Positions 16,711 to 25,971 of a DNA stretch of 64,000 nt are shown here, in pieces (within the stretch, counting starts at the first letter, position 1; each line of letters opens with the position of its first letter). The notes under the pieces are model-generated. The model was not told the origin of the DNA. It worked only from the letters and a program-made list of their open reading frames with translations, and did not search any database. A program made the position numbers and the translations under genes. Where the stretch lies: assembly GCA_013178275.1 (NCBI GenBank), contig JABLWZ010000012.1, positions 62,001 to 126,000 of the forward strand, written 5' to 3'. The stretch comes from Bacillota bacterium. GTDB lineage: Bacteria; Bacillota; Ch66; Ch109.

Positions 16711-17355
16711 TTATCCAGCCTGATTCTGGCGGCCGCTGTCTGCCGCCGAGCCCGCCCGAAGAAACACGCCGCTCTCCGCTCCCCAGCCTTCGGTTACCCC
16801 GTGCCAGGCGCTGAAGACCCGGTTGATCTTCTCCCCTTCCAGCAGGGAGGACAGTCTGGTTCCTTCGTCTATCGGCAGGGTCCCGGAGAACAGCCAGCCC
16901 TTTTCCTCTTCATAAAGGCAGATGTGCCCTACCCTTTCGGGAGCTGAGATCACCCTCAGCCGGTACCGGGGGGTATTTACCCAGCTGTGGATGCGGCGGC
17001 CTTTGGCGGGTACCGGCCGGCCCCACCATACGCCCTCCCAGAAGGGGATCGAAAGGTTGCTCTGGGGCTGCCTGACCATCGGCAGCGCCTGACGGTGGGC
17101 CCGGATCGGGAGGCTGAACTCCCGCTGCAGCCGGGCGTTGTTGCCGATACACCCCGAGGTCCCGCTGGTGTTTACGATCTGCAGCACCTTTTTATCCCGG
17201 CAGGCCCTGACGATGCTGGAACCGAAGCGGGCCGGGCCGGTGTCTATCAGCAGTCCGTCGATCAGGTACGCATTGAACAGCAGCCGACCGTTTCCGGGCC
17301 ACCTGGGGCCCATGGAGAACTGGGTGATATCGCCATGTTCAAATACAGCGAACAC
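16711..17355 (-). CDS. metallo-beta-lactamase-fold protein without its metal-binding motifs
   Basis: A 214-residue homologue of small MBL-fold hydrolases, as judged by NAYLIDGLLIDTGPAR (strand plus DTG), the position after VLQIVNT, and the FSGTLPIDEG region. The usual NTHxHxDHIGGN motif reads NTSGTSGCIGNN, the later DTPGHSxDH region reads SAPERVGHIC, and the FTGD aspartate is replaced in FSGT, so essentially every metal ligand is missing. The frame is intact and the rest is well conserved, so this looks like a pseudoenzyme rather than random decay. The start is a GTG at 17355 after AGGAGAG. Function unknown; a binding or regulatory role is possible. Confidence 0.7.
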   Translation of the reverse strand: MFAVFEHGDITQFSMGPRWPGNGRLLFNAYLIDGLLIDTGPARFGSSIVRACRDKKVLQIVNTSGTSGCIGNNARLQREFSLPIRAHRQALPMVRQPQSNLSIPFWEGVWWGRPVPAKGRRIHSWVNTPRYRLRVISAPERVGHICLYEEEKGWLFSGTLPIDEGTRLSSLLEGEKINRVFSAWHGVTEGWGAESGVFLRAGSAADSGRQNQAG

Positions 17356-17439
17356 TTGTAAATTTTTTCTCTCCTTCTAAATCAATGGGTGATATGGGTC
17401 AGTTTCTATTAATACTACTGCCTATTATGAAATATACCA

Positions 17440-18807
17440 TTAATTCGCCAGCGATTGAATAGGCGCGGGTATTCTTCCTCCCCTTCCCACGAAGTGGTTG
17501 GAGGAGAAGTGGTGCAGCGGCATGATAACCGCGCTCCCCAGCAGCCCGCCGAACTCCACCCGGTCCCCCACCCCCTTGCCGGGGACGGGGATGATGCGGG
17601 CCGCGGTTGTCTTCCGGTTGATCATGCCGATCGCCGCCTCGTCGGCGATTATCGCCGCGATGGTCTCCGCGCTGGTATCCCCGGGGACGGCGATCATGTC
17701 GAGGCCCACCGAGCAGACCGAGGTCATCGCCTCCAGCTTGTCGACCGTCAGGGCTCCCGCCTCGACCGCCGCCACCATCCCGGCGTCCTCGCTGACGGGG
17801 ATGAACGCCCCGCTCAGGCCTCCCACGTAGGATGAGGCCATCGCCCCTCCCTTTTTCACCGCGTCGTTTAGCAGGGCCAGGGCGGCGGTGGTCCCGTGGG
17901 TACCGCACCTCTCCAGGCCCATGGCCTCCAGTATGTCGGCCACGCTGTCACCGATAGCGGGCGTGGGTGCGAGTGACAGGTCCACTATCCCGAAAGGGAC
18001 CCCCAGCCGCTGTGAGGCCCTGCGGCCGATCAGCTCGCCCATCCGGGTGACCTTGAAGGCAGTCAGCTTGATGGCCGTGGCCAGGGCCCCGAAGTCCGCC
18101 TGCGGGTTCTTCCGCACGGTGTTCAGCACCACCCCCGGGCCGCTTACTCCGATGTTCAGGACGCACTCGGGCTCCCCGACCCCGTGGAAGGCTCCGGCCA
18201 TGAAGGGGTTGTCCTCCGGCACGTTGCAGAACACCACCAGTTTGGCGCAGCCGAAACCGTCCCGATGGGCGGTCAGCTCCGCGGTCCGCTTGACCACCTG
18301 CCCCATCCGGTAAACCGCGTCCATGTTGATCCCGGCGTGGGTGGTGGCGACGTTTACCGAGGAACAGACCCGCTCGGTCGAGGCCAGGGCCTCGGGGATG
18401 CTCTCGATCAGCCTCTCGTCCCCCACGGAAAAACCCTTGTGCACCAGGCTGGAATAACCGCCGAGAAAGTTGACCCCGACCTCGTCCGCGGCCTTATCCA
18501 GCACCCGGGCCAGGCTGACCAGCTCGGCGACCTCCAGCCCGTCGGCTATGATCGCGACCGGGGTGACCGAGATCCTTTTATTGATGATCGGGATGCCGTA
18601 CTCCCGCTGCAGGTCTTCCCCCACCTTCACCAGGTCGCTGGCGCAGCGGACGATCTTCTCGTAGACCTTGTTATTCAGAACGGCCGGGTCGGAGTCCCGG
18701 CAGTCCCTCAGGCTGATGCCCATGGTGATGGTGCGGATGTCCAGGTTCTGCGATTCGACCATTCTTATGGTCTCCAGAATCTCCTCCGCGCTTATCGATA
18801 CAGGCAT
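17440..18807 (-). CDS. UPF0210 (PFL-like, DUF711) family protein
   Basis: A 455-residue product, the usual length of UPF0210 proteins, whose fold is related to glycyl-radical-type barrels but whose reaction is not established. Typical blocks are [34 protein letters not shown] and [20 protein letters not shown]. The open frame reaches 18861, but the ATG at 18807 follows AAAGGAGATGCGGT and gives the family N-terminus [13 protein letters not shown]. The ACT-domain gene just upstream, 19 bases away, is its standard partner in many Firmicutes, so the two very likely act together. Confidence 0.9.
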   Translation of the reverse strand: MPVSISAEEILETIRMVESQNLDIRTITMGISLRDCRDSDPAVLNNKVYEKIVRCASDLVKVGEDLQREYGIPIINKRISVTPVAIIADGLEVAELVSLARVLDKAADEVGVNFLGGYSSLVHKGFSVGDERLIESIPEALASTERVCSSVNVATTHAGINMDAVYRMGQVVKRTAELTAHRDGFGCAKLVVFCNVPEDNPFMAGAFHGVGEPECVLNIGVSGPGVVLNTVRKNPQADFGALATAIKLTAFKVTRMGELIGRRASQRLGVPFGIVDLSLAPTPAIGDSVADILEAMGLERCGTHGTTAALALLNDAVKKGGAMASSYVGGLSGAFIPVSEDAGMVAAVEAGALTVDKLEAMTSVCSVGLDMIAVPGDTSAETIAAIIADEAAIGMINRKTTAARIIPVPGKGVGDRVEFGGLLGSAVIMPLHHFSSNHFVGRGGRIPAPIQSLAN

Positions 18808-18826
18808 ACCGCATCTCCTTTCTTGC

Positions 18827-19111
18827 TTACAGCCGGTGCATATAGCGGAAAACGTCCTCATGCAGCGCCGTTATCTTAATTCCCAGTTCGTCACCCTTTT
18901 CCCCCAGCTTCTGCTGCAGGGAGATCAGGTCGATGCCGGCGCCCGACATGTCCACCAGGGCGATCATCACGAACAGTTCCTGCATGATGGTCTGGCTGAT
19001 ATCCAGGATATTGACGTTGTATCTGGCCAGTACGTCGGACACCCCCGCTATGATCCCGACCCGGTCCTGCCCGATAACGGTTACCACCACTCGACTGCCC
19101 TCAGTGACCAT
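18827..19111 (-). CDS. ACT domain protein (UPF0237 family)
   Basis: A 94-residue single ACT domain ([20 protein letters not shown] to [20 protein letters not shown]). ACT domains bind small ligands, usually amino acids, so this is probably the sensor partner of the UPF0210 protein encoded directly downstream. The frame is open from 19129; the ATG at 19111 fits the family start better and has AAGGCGGG upstream. A terminator after ileS (19153-19180) separates it from that gene. Confidence 0.87.
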   Translation of the reverse strand: MVTEGSRVVVTVIGQDRVGIIAGVSDVLARYNVNILDISQTIMQELFVMIALVDMSGAGIDLISLQQKLGEKGDELGIKITALHEDVFRYMHRL

Positions 19112-19152
19112 TGTTATCCCGCCTTCCATTTATAATAGCTTCCCGAAGTGGG

Positions 19153-19180
19153 AAAAAGGCCGGGGCAAACCTCCGGCCTT
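19153..19180 (-). terminator. intrinsic terminator after ileS
   Basis: An AAGGCCGG/CCGGCCTT stem with an 8-base loop and a minus-strand T-run (TTTTT), 16 bases after the ileS stop. Confidence 0.88.
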
Positions 19181-19195
19181 CAGCAGTTCCAGCAA

Positions 19196-21982
19196 TTAGA
19201 TAGCGATCTCCTTTACCACCTTTGAACAGCGCGGACACACCTCCGGGTGCTGCGGGTCTTCACCCACCTCGGGGTGGTACTGCCAGCAGCGCACGCATTT
19301 TTCTCCCCGGGCCGCCTCGACCGCCACGGCTACCCCCGGCAGTTCTTCCGAGTGGTGGCTACCCGCCGGCGGGGTCTCGCCTGGTTTGTGCAGCTCCACC
19401 TGGGAAACGATGAACAGGTCCGCCAGGTCGCCCCCCCAGGAGAGCAGGTACCCGTACCACTCGCGCTCGGGGTACAGGTGGACCCGGGCCGCCAGGGAAT
19501 GGCCGATGGTCTTCTGCTGCCGGGCTATCTCCAGAGCCTTGGACACCACGGACCGCACCTCGATCAGCTTATCCCAGCGCCGCTCCAGCTCGGGGTCGTC
19601 GTACTCCGGCCTTTCTGCCGGCCAGCCCGCCAGCTGCACGCTGGCCACCCGGTCCTTTGGCCGGGGCAGGTAGCGCCAGATCTCCTCGGTCGTGAAGGCC
19701 AGGACCGGGGCCAGGAGGCTCACCAGCGCCTCGATGATCTGGGAGATGACGGTCTGGGCTGCCCGGCGCTCCGGCGAACCGGGGGCCGAGCAGTAGAGGC
19801 GGTCCTTGATGATATCCAGGTAAAAGGCGCTCATGTCGACCACGCAGAAGTTGTGGACGCTGTGATACACCACGTGAAACTCGTAGTTCTGATAGGCCGC
19901 GGTCACCCTCCGGATCAGCTTGTTCAGCCTCATCAGGGCCCAGCGGTCGATTTCCAGGAGCTTTGATTCGGGCACCCGGTCTTTTTCGGGTTCGAAGTCG
20001 TACAGGTTGCCCAGGATGAAACGGCAGGTGTTGCGTATCTTGCGGTAGGCCTCGGTGACCTGCTTCAGGATGTTCTTGGAGACCGCGATGTCGTTGCGGT
20101 AGTCCGAGGACGAGACCCACAGCCGCAGGATATCCGCGCCCATCTCTTTAATAACGTTCAATGGATTGATAACGTTCCCCAACGACTTGGACATCTTCCG
20201 TCCCTGCTCATCCACGACGTACCCGTGGGTCAGCACGATCCGGTAGGGAGCCAGGTTTCTCACCGCGACCGAGGTGGAGAGCGACGAGTTGAACCAACCC
20301 CGGTGCTGGTCGCTACCTTCCAGGTATAAGTCCGCAGGCCAGGACAGGTCGGGCCGGGTCTCCAGGACCGCGAAGTGGCTGCTCCCGGAGTCGAACCAGA
20401 CGTCCATGGTGTCGGTCTCCTTGCGGAACTCGCCGTGGTCGCAGCTGGGGCAGGTAAAACCGGCCGGGAGCAGCTCCCTGGCGCCGGCCACGAACCAGAT
20501 GTCGGAGCCATGTTCGCGGAATAGCTCCTGTACGCGCTTGATGGTCTGGTCGTTTATAACCGGCTCACCGCATGACTCACAGTAGAATATGGGGATCGGG
20601 ACCCCCCAGGTGCGCTGCCGGGAGATGCACCAGTCGCCCCGGTCCGCCACCATGTTGTAGATGCGGTCACGGCCCCAGGCTGGTATCCACCTGACCTCGT
20701 CGATCTGCTGCAGCGCCTGCTGCCGGAAGCCGTCGATCGAGGCGAACCACTGCTCGGTGGCCCGAAAGATGATGGGGTGCTTGCAGCGCCAGCAGTGCGG
20801 GTACTGGTGGGTGGTGCTGTCCCGCTTCAACAACCTGCCGCGTTCTGACAATTCCTCCAGGATGGCGGCGTTGGCCTTCTCATAGTACATCCCGGCGACT
20901 ACTCCGGTCTCGCTGTCGAACTTGCCGGTCCCGTCGACCGGCGAGATAACCCCAAGCTTATAGGCCTGACCGACGACAAAGTCCTCCTGGCCGTGTCCGG
21001 GGGCGGTGTGCACGCACCCGGTGCCCTGGTCCAGGGTAACGTGCTCGCCCAGCACCACTATCGAGTCCCGCTCGTAGAAGGGGTGCTGGCAGACCACTCT
21101 TTCCATATCGGAGCCTTTGAAGGTTTTCTCCACCTGGTAGTCGTCGATCCCCAGGACCTCCATCACGGTCTTGACCAGTTCCTGCGCCATGACGTACCTC
21201 TCGTCTCCCACCCGCACCAGGTCGTACTTGAACTCGGGGTGCAGGGAGATGCCCAGGTTGGCGGGCAGGGTCCAGGGCGTGGTGGTCCAGATGACCACGA
21301 AGGCGCCCGGCTCGGGGAACAGTCCGTGGGCGTCCTTGACCGGAAACTTCACGTAGATGGATGCCGATTTTTTGTCCGCATACTCCACCTCTGCTTCGGC
21401 CAGCGCGGTCTCGCAGTCGGTGCACCAGTATACGGGTTTCAGTCCCTTGTATATATAGCCTTTCTTGGCCATCTCTCCGAAGACCCCGATCTGTACCGCC
21501 TCGAACGCGGGCTTCAGGGTGATGTAGGGGTCGTCCCAGTCTCCCCTCACTCCCAGCCGCTTGAACTCCTCCCTCTGGATATCGACGTAGCGCAAGGCAT
21601 ACTCGCGGCAGTGCTTGCGGAACTCCGCCACGTTGATCTCCTTGCGGTTTATCCCCAGGTCCTTGATCGCCTGCTGTTCGATAGGCAGGCCGTGGGTGTC
21701 CCAGCCGGGGACGTACGGGGAGTCGTACCCCACCAGGGAGTGGTACTTGACCACGATGTCTTTTAAAATCTTATTGAGCGCGGTGCCCAGGTGAATATGC
21801 CCATTGGCGTATGGCGGGCCGTCATGGAGGATGAATCTCGGTTTCCCCTGGCTGGCCTCCTGTACCTGTGCGTAAATCCTGCCCTCTTCCCAGTATTTCA
21901 GTATTTCTGGTTCTCTCTGCGGCAGGTTGCCCCGCATCGGGAAGTCGGTCTGGGGAAGGTTCAGCGTTTTTTCGTACTCCAA
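19196..21982 (-). CDS. ileS: isoleucyl-tRNA synthetase
   Basis: A 928-residue class I aminoacyl-tRNA synthetase that charges tRNA-Ile in the cytoplasm. It has the HIGH-type motif in PPYANGHIHLGTALNKILKD (about residues 57-76), the CP1 editing domain, the GRKMSKSLGN motif (near residue 595), and a C-terminal zinc-binding region CVRCWQYHPEVG ... CPRCSKVV. The length and C-terminal Cys motif match the bacterial form. The start is a TTG at 21982 with AGGTGAAAGTGAT upstream. It has its own promoter (22065-22093) and a leader hairpin-terminator (22006-22041). No T-box consensus (GGGTGGNACCGCG) is visible, which is unusual for a Firmicute ileS. Confidence 0.97.
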   Translation of the reverse strand: MEYEKTLNLPQTDFPMRGNLPQREPEILKYWEEGRIYAQVQEASQGKPRFILHDGPPYANGHIHLGTALNKILKDIVVKYHSLVGYDSPYVPGWDTHGLPIEQQAIKDLGINRKEINVAEFRKHCREYALRYVDIQREEFKRLGVRGDWDDPYITLKPAFEAVQIGVFGEMAKKGYIYKGLKPVYWCTDCETALAEAEVEYADKKSASIYVKFPVKDAHGLFPEPGAFVVIWTTTPWTLPANLGISLHPEFKYDLVRVGDERYVMAQELVKTVMEVLGIDDYQVEKTFKGSDMERVVCQHPFYERDSIVVLGEHVTLDQGTGCVHTAPGHGQEDFVVGQAYKLGVISPVDGTGKFDSETGVVAGMYYEKANAAILEELSERGRLLKRDSTTHQYPHCWRCKHPIIFRATEQWFASIDGFRQQALQQIDEVRWIPAWGRDRIYNMVADRGDWCISRQRTWGVPIPIFYCESCGEPVINDQTIKRVQELFREHGSDIWFVAGARELLPAGFTCPSCDHGEFRKETDTMDVWFDSGSSHFAVLETRPDLSWPADLYLEGSDQHRGWFNSSLSTSVAVRNLAPYRIVLTHGYVVDEQGRKMSKSLGNVINPLNVIKEMGADILRLWVSSSDYRNDIAVSKNILKQVTEAYRKIRNTCRFILGNLYDFEPEKDRVPESKLLEIDRWALMRLNKLIRRVTAAYQNYEFHVVYHSVHNFCVVDMSAFYLDIIKDRLYCSAPGSPERRAAQTVISQIIEALVSLLAPVLAFTTEEIWRYLPRPKDRVASVQLAGWPAERPEYDDPELERRWDKLIEVRSVVSKALEIARQQKTIGHSLAARVHLYPEREWYGYLLSWGGDLADLFIVSQVELHKPGETPPAGSHHSEELPGVAVAVEAARGEKCVRCWQYHPEVGEDPQHPEVCPRCSKVVKEIAI

Positions 21983-22005
21983 ATCACTTTCACCTCACGT
22001 TATGC

Positions 22006-22041
22006 AAAAACCCCCCATCCCTCTGGATAAGGACGAGAGGT
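22006..22041 (-). terminator. terminator hairpin in the ileS leader (possible attenuator)
   Basis: ACCTCTCGTCCTT and AGGGATGGGGGGT can pair over 13 positions (several G-U) around a 6-base loop, followed by TTTTG. It is downstream of the ileS promoter and about 25 bases ahead of the start codon; the overlapping AGAGGTAAACCTCT stem could be an alternative fold. Confidence 0.6.
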
Positions 22042-22064
22042 TTACCTCTAGCCTGATTTTTCTA

Positions 22065-22093
22065 ATTATAAGCTATATCGTCTATAAGGTCAA
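22065..22093 (-). promoter_or_regulatory. sigma-A promoter of ileS
   Basis: A minus-strand TTGACC (22088-22093) and TATAAT (22065-22070) with exactly 17 bases between. The -35 box overlaps the stop codon of the upstream yggU gene. Confidence 0.8.
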
Positions 22094-22377
22094 CAAGTCA
22101 GGCGCCTGGCCAGCTCCTCCCCGGTCATCCCCTGGACCTTGACCACCTTGCTGCGGGAGGAAAGACCCGATACCAGCTGCAGGCTGGAACGCGGCACCCC
22201 CAGCCTCTCGGCCAGGTACTTCAGCAGCAGCGCGTTGGCCTCGCCCTCCACCGGCGGGGCGGTCAGGCGCACCTTCAGGCTGTCGTCCATCCATCCCACG
22301 ACCTCGTTCTTCGAGGCCCGGGGCTGGACCCGTATCTTTATCTGTACCCCGCCTTCGACTTCCTTGATCCCTCCCAT
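22090..22377 (-). CDS. yggU: UPF0235 / DUF167 family protein (YggU)
   Basis: A 95-residue conserved protein of unknown function. The typical blocks are IKIRVQPRASKNEVVG (about residues 13-28) and LTAPPVEGEANALLLKYLAERLGV, followed by SSRSKVVKVQG. The family length is about 95-100. The ATG lies 3 bases after the divIVA stop, so expression is coupled to the division-related genes upstream. Nothing in the sequence tells the activity. Confidence 0.9.
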   Translation of the reverse strand: MGGIKEVEGGVQIKIRVQPRASKNEVVGWMDDSLKVRLTAPPVEGEANALLLKYLAERLGVPRSSLQLVSGLSSRSKVVKVQGMTGEELARRLTC

Positions 22378-22380
22378 GGC

Positions 22381-22875
22381 TCAGACCTGCTCCGTTTCCC
22401 GTTTTTCCATGGCGGCAGCGGCCTCGCTCTCCTCGGGCGAGAAAGACTCCATCAGTTCGAGCTGGGCCATGATAAACGCCTTGATCTGCGCCTTCATACC
22501 CTTGAACGACTGCAGCAGCTTGGTCTCCTCCAGGGCCATCTGCTCCCGGTTCTGCACCGCCGTCCGGATGATCTCCTCGGCCTGGCCACGGGCATCCCTG
22601 ATCAGGACCTCGGCCTCCCGCCGCGCCAGCAGGGCAACCTCCTCGGAGGTCTTCTGGGCCAGCACCAGCGCGTTGTTCATGGTCTCTTCCATGTTCTTGT
22701 ACTGGCTGATCAGCTTGTCCTTCTGCTGCAGCTCCTCCTCCAGCTCGAGCTGCTTGCGGTACAGGGTTTCGTAGTCCCGGGCGATCTGGTCCAGGAAGCT
22801 GTCCACTTCCATCTCGTTGTAACCACGGATGGAACGACCGAACACCCGGTTAGTGATTTCGATCGGGGTAATCAT
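22381..22875 (-). CDS. divIVA: DivIVA-domain cell division / polarity protein
   Basis: A 164-residue coiled-coil protein. The N-terminal lipid-binding domain is typical: ITPIEITNRVFGRSIRGYNE, then EMEVDSFLDQIARDYETLYR. A long coiled coil follows (about residues 40-140, rich in Glu, Gln, Leu). DivIVA recognises negatively curved membrane at septa and poles and recruits partners in division and sporulation. AAAGGGGGACGGTTA precedes the ATG. It sits in the conserved run yggS-sepF-proC-yggT-...-divIVA near ileS. Confidence 0.95.
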   Translation of the reverse strand: MITPIEITNRVFGRSIRGYNEMEVDSFLDQIARDYETLYRKQLELEEELQQKDKLISQYKNMEETMNNALVLAQKTSEEVALLARREAEVLIRDARGQAEEIIRTAVQNREQMALEETKLLQSFKGMKAQIKAFIMAQLELMESFSPEESEAAAAMEKRETEQV

Positions 22876-22893
22876 TAACCGTCCCCCTTTCTA

Positions 22894-24834
22894 TTAGCAC
22901 CCCAGCGCCCCGGCGGTATACCCCCGGGGGGCGAGACGCGCTAAAAACTCCCAGTCGGAAGTCTCTACCCTGAAGCTGGTCGGGTCCTTCGCCGCGCTCT
23001 CGATATGGCGGCGGTATATGTCCACCAGCCGGCCGGTGGTGCCGGCGTCGAGGCCGCCTGCCTCCAGGCGCAGGAGCGCAGGCCGGCCGGGCACCAGGCT
23101 CGGAAGGTAGGGCAGCCAGCAGAGCGGCTGGGAGAACATCACATGGGTGCGGCCGTACCGGTCCACCTCCAGCGGGTAGACCTCACCCGCCTCGTCCTCG
23201 AGCGACAGGCGCGATAAAACCGAGCCATCGCCGACCGGCAGCGCGGCCTCTTTTATGACCGCCGCCAGGTCGCTGTTTATAGTCATGGCCGCCAGCGGTC
23301 CGTGAACCACCAGTTCCAGCGGCATCTCCGAAATCCTTAGCAATAGCAGCAGCTGGTCAATCGGTACCTCGACCGAGACCGCGGCCCGCTTCAGTCCCAG
23401 GCCGCTGGCAGCCCGCACCGCCGCCCGATTGGAGAGGTTCAGGGGGTAGTCCCCGTATACCGGTATCCCGCCGATCTCAGCGGCCATCTGGCAGAAACCC
23501 CAGTTGGCGGCCATCAGCCCGTCGATCCCCGCCTCAATCAGTCCTTCCAGCGATGAACGGTACTCGCCGAGTTCGCGTCGATGAGCGATCCGGGGGGTGG
23601 CGTAGACAGCCTCGGCCCGGTAACCGCGGATCAGGCTGACCGCCTCCCGCACCTGGCCTATCCCCCAGGGTTCGGCGTCCTCCCCTCCCAGGTAGATGAC
23701 CCGGGCCCCTGATTTCAGAGCCGGTTCGACCGAGTCCAGCCGGCTGACCCGCACCCCCAGAGCGGGTATCGGGAAGGGCGGCCCCGATTCTTCTGTACCT
23801 TCCGGCTGCTTCCCGGCAGGGCTTGAGGACTCGTTCACGGATACCACCGGGTGCTCGATGGGCCGGGTGGGGAACTGCGGTTCCCTGGCGCCGGTGTAGT
23901 CGAACAGCCCGGCCCCCGGGTCGCCCCAGAGCCTCCCCGGGGTCAGTTCGCGGATGCGGCTGTCATGCAGCCTTTTCCATTCTTCCCGGTCCATCCGGTA
24001 GCCGAGCGGGTCATCGAGGTACCGGTCCAGGGCGCGCCGGTAGGTGCTCACCAGCGGTCCCAGGAAAGACCCCGGCCTCATCCGGCCTTCGATCTTGAAA
24101 CAGACTATCCCCGCCTGAACCATGTCGGGGATGTACTGGTAAAGGTTCAGGTCCTTACACCCCAGGAGGTATTCTCCGGGCAGGTCTAGGTACTCCCGTT
24201 TCCCGTTATCGCCTTCGGCGAAGGCCTTGTAGCGCCAGCGGCAGGGTTTCATGCAGCGTCCCCGGTTTCCGCTCTCCCCGAAAATAAGAGAACTGGCCAG
24301 GCACTGGCCGGTCTGTGAAACGCAGAGTTCGCCGTGGATGAAGCACTCGATCTCGAGGTCGCTGTTCGCGGTGAGGTTCCAGACCTGTTCGAGCGAAAGG
24401 TCCCTGGTCACAATAACCCGGGAGAATCCGAGCTGTTTTAACAGCTCCATCTCCCGGTGGTTGCTGACACCGACCTGTACGCTGGCGTGCAGCGGTCGGG
24501 TGATCCCCAGCTCCCGGGCCAGCCCGGCCACCGCCAGGTCCTGAGCGATCAGGGCGTCGACCCCTGCCCCCTCCAGAAACTCCAGGTGCCTCGCCAGCCC
24601 GTCCAGCTCGCCGTCGAAGTACAGGTTGTTTACGGTTACATAGACCCTGGCCCCCCGCTGATGAGCGAACCCCACCGCTTCCCTAATCTGGTCCTCGGTA
24701 AAGTTGAGGTCCGAGCGCCACTGGCGCATGTTCAGGTTTTTTCCGCCCAGGTATACCGCATCAGCCCCCGCCTGGATAACCGCCTCGAAGGCCTCCCAGT
24801 TTCCGGCCGGGGCTAGAAGTTCTGGCCTGTTCAT
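22894..24834 (-). CDS. peptidase U32 family protein (tRNA/rRNA hydroxylation-type)
   Basis: A 646-residue U32 protein with the N-terminal PELLAPAGNWEAFEAVIQAG, GADAVYLGGKNLNMR, and the signature region ECFIHGELCVSQTGQCLASS then GRCMKPCRWRYK with conserved cysteines (about residues 184-222). The C-terminal half repeats the barrel-like pattern and fits the long two-part U32 (DUF3656) form. Known U32 relatives hydroxylate RNA bases (TrhP, RlhA) using prephenate-derived chemistry and an iron-sulfur cluster; the substrate here is not determined. It lies between yggT and divIVA, the position where many relatives carry ylmH, an S4-domain gene that I do not see here. Confidence 0.87.
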   Translation of the reverse strand: MNRPELLAPAGNWEAFEAVIQAGADAVYLGGKNLNMRQWRSDLNFTEDQIREAVGFAHQRGARVYVTVNNLYFDGELDGLARHLEFLEGAGVDALIAQDLAVAGLARELGITRPLHASVQVGVSNHREMELLKQLGFSRVIVTRDLSLEQVWNLTANSDLEIECFIHGELCVSQTGQCLASSLIFGESGNRGRCMKPCRWRYKAFAEGDNGKREYLDLPGEYLLGCKDLNLYQYIPDMVQAGIVCFKIEGRMRPGSFLGPLVSTYRRALDRYLDDPLGYRMDREEWKRLHDSRIRELTPGRLWGDPGAGLFDYTGAREPQFPTRPIEHPVVSVNESSSPAGKQPEGTEESGPPFPIPALGVRVSRLDSVEPALKSGARVIYLGGEDAEPWGIGQVREAVSLIRGYRAEAVYATPRIAHRRELGEYRSSLEGLIEAGIDGLMAANWGFCQMAAEIGGIPVYGDYPLNLSNRAAVRAASGLGLKRAAVSVEVPIDQLLLLLRISEMPLELVVHGPLAAMTINSDLAAVIKEAALPVGDGSVLSRLSLEDEAGEVYPLEVDRYGRTHVMFSQPLCWLPYLPSLVPGRPALLRLEAGGLDAGTTGRLVDIYRRHIESAAKDPTSFRVETSDWEFLARLAPRGYTAGALGC

Positions 24835-24857
24835 TATTGCGATCTTTGTCCCCCTTA

Positions 24858-25115
24858 TCAGAAACCCCTTATGAGTTCGAATATGACCCTTTCGAGTATC
24901 TGCAGCACCAGGAAGGCCAATATGGGAGAGAAGTCTATCCCCATGCCCGGCCGCATCAGTTTCCTGAACGGGGACAGAAGGGGTTCTGTAAGCTGGTAGA
25001 CCAGTTTTATCAATGGATTGTATGGATCATGCCGAATAAAAGACAGGACGCACCTGATGATGATGAGTATATAAAGCACCTCGAACACGAGGTTTACGAT
25101 GTAGTAAAGGTTCAT
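24858..25115 (-). CDS. yggT: YggT family membrane protein
   Basis: An 85-residue protein with two transmembrane segments (about residues 3-23 and 63-83) and the central family motif YNPLIKLVYQLTEPLLSPFR, followed by PGMGIDFSPILAFL. YggT proteins are small membrane proteins near the sepF-proC genes, linked to division-site or osmotic functions in some bacteria; a precise role is not established. It is in line with proC and sepF upstream. Confidence 0.92.
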   Translation of the reverse strand: MNLYYIVNLVFEVLYILIIIRCVLSFIRHDPYNPLIKLVYQLTEPLLSPFRKLMRPGMGIDFSPILAFLVLQILERVIFELIRGF

Positions 25116-25131
25116 GCTTCCTCCCGCTTGT

Positions 25132-25956
25132 CTATCGTTTGAGTTCCTTTGAACGGTCGGCGGCGGCTGCCACCGTGTCCATCAGTATCCCGCGGATTCC
25201 ACCCCTCTCCATCACCTGCAGGCCGGCGATGGTGGTGCCGCCGGGGGAAGTGACCTGGTCTTTCAGCACTCCGGGGTGCTGGCCGGTTTCCAGAACCATC
25301 TTCGCCGCCCCGGCCAGGGTCTGCGCGGCCAATCCCAGGGCCACCGCCCGGGGAAGCCCCACCCGCACCCCGGCGTCAGCCAGGGCTTCAATAATCACAT
25401 AACCGTACGCGGGTCCGCTGCCGCTCAGTCCGGTCACCGCGTCCATCTGGGCCTCCGGGACGTTGACCACTATCCCCACCGCCTCGAAGATCGAGCGGCA
25501 CTGGGTTTCGTGCTCGCGGCGCGTACTGCTGCCGGGGGAGATCGCGGTGGCCCCCTGGCCTACCACGGCCGGGGTGTTGGGCATCGCCCGGATCACCGGG
25601 TAAGGAACCGGCAGCGCTTCCTCCACGAACTTGATGGAGATGCCGGCCGCTATGGACACTATCAGCGGAAGGCCCTTAACGCTTTCGGTCAGCACCTGAG
25701 TGATGTCCGCCAGCTCCACCAGCACCTCTTCCAGGTTCTGGGGTTTGACCGCCAGGACCACTACATCCGAGTTCTCATAGATCGACCGATTGTTGGCCGA
25801 GGTCTTTATCCCGTACTGGCTCTTTATGTATTTCAACCGGGCCGCCTGTACGTCACTGGCGATAATCTGACGGGGAGCCGCACCCGATTTAATCAGTCCC
25901 CGAATCAGGGCTTCCGCCATAGCTCCCGCTCCGACGAATCCCACCCGAAGCTTCAT
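25132..25956 (-). CDS. proC: pyrroline-5-carboxylate reductase
   Basis: A 274-residue enzyme for the last step of proline synthesis (P5C plus NAD(P)H to proline). The Rossmann entry GFVGAGAMAEALIRGLIKSG, the VLAVKPQNLEEVL block, and the C-terminal GLSGSGPAYGYVIIEALADA and VTSPGGTTIAGLQVMERGG signatures are all present. It lies 15 bases behind sepF; the sepF-proC pairing in this division-related block is conserved in Firmicutes, although the metabolic link is not obvious. Confidence 0.96.
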   Translation of the reverse strand: MKLRVGFVGAGAMAEALIRGLIKSGAAPRQIIASDVQAARLKYIKSQYGIKTSANNRSIYENSDVVVLAVKPQNLEEVLVELADITQVLTESVKGLPLIVSIAAGISIKFVEEALPVPYPVIRAMPNTPAVVGQGATAISPGSSTRREHETQCRSIFEAVGIVVNVPEAQMDAVTGLSGSGPAYGYVIIEALADAGVRVGLPRAVALGLAAQTLAGAAKMVLETGQHPGVLKDQVTSPGGTTIAGLQVMERGGIRGILMDTVAAAADRSKELKR

Positions 25957-25971
25957 GTCCTCCTGCCTCCC

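Noticed and set aside
21983..22089. T-box riboswitch ahead of ileS
   Set aside because: The leader is too short and lacks the conserved T-box sequence; only a promoter and a terminator hairpin are visible.
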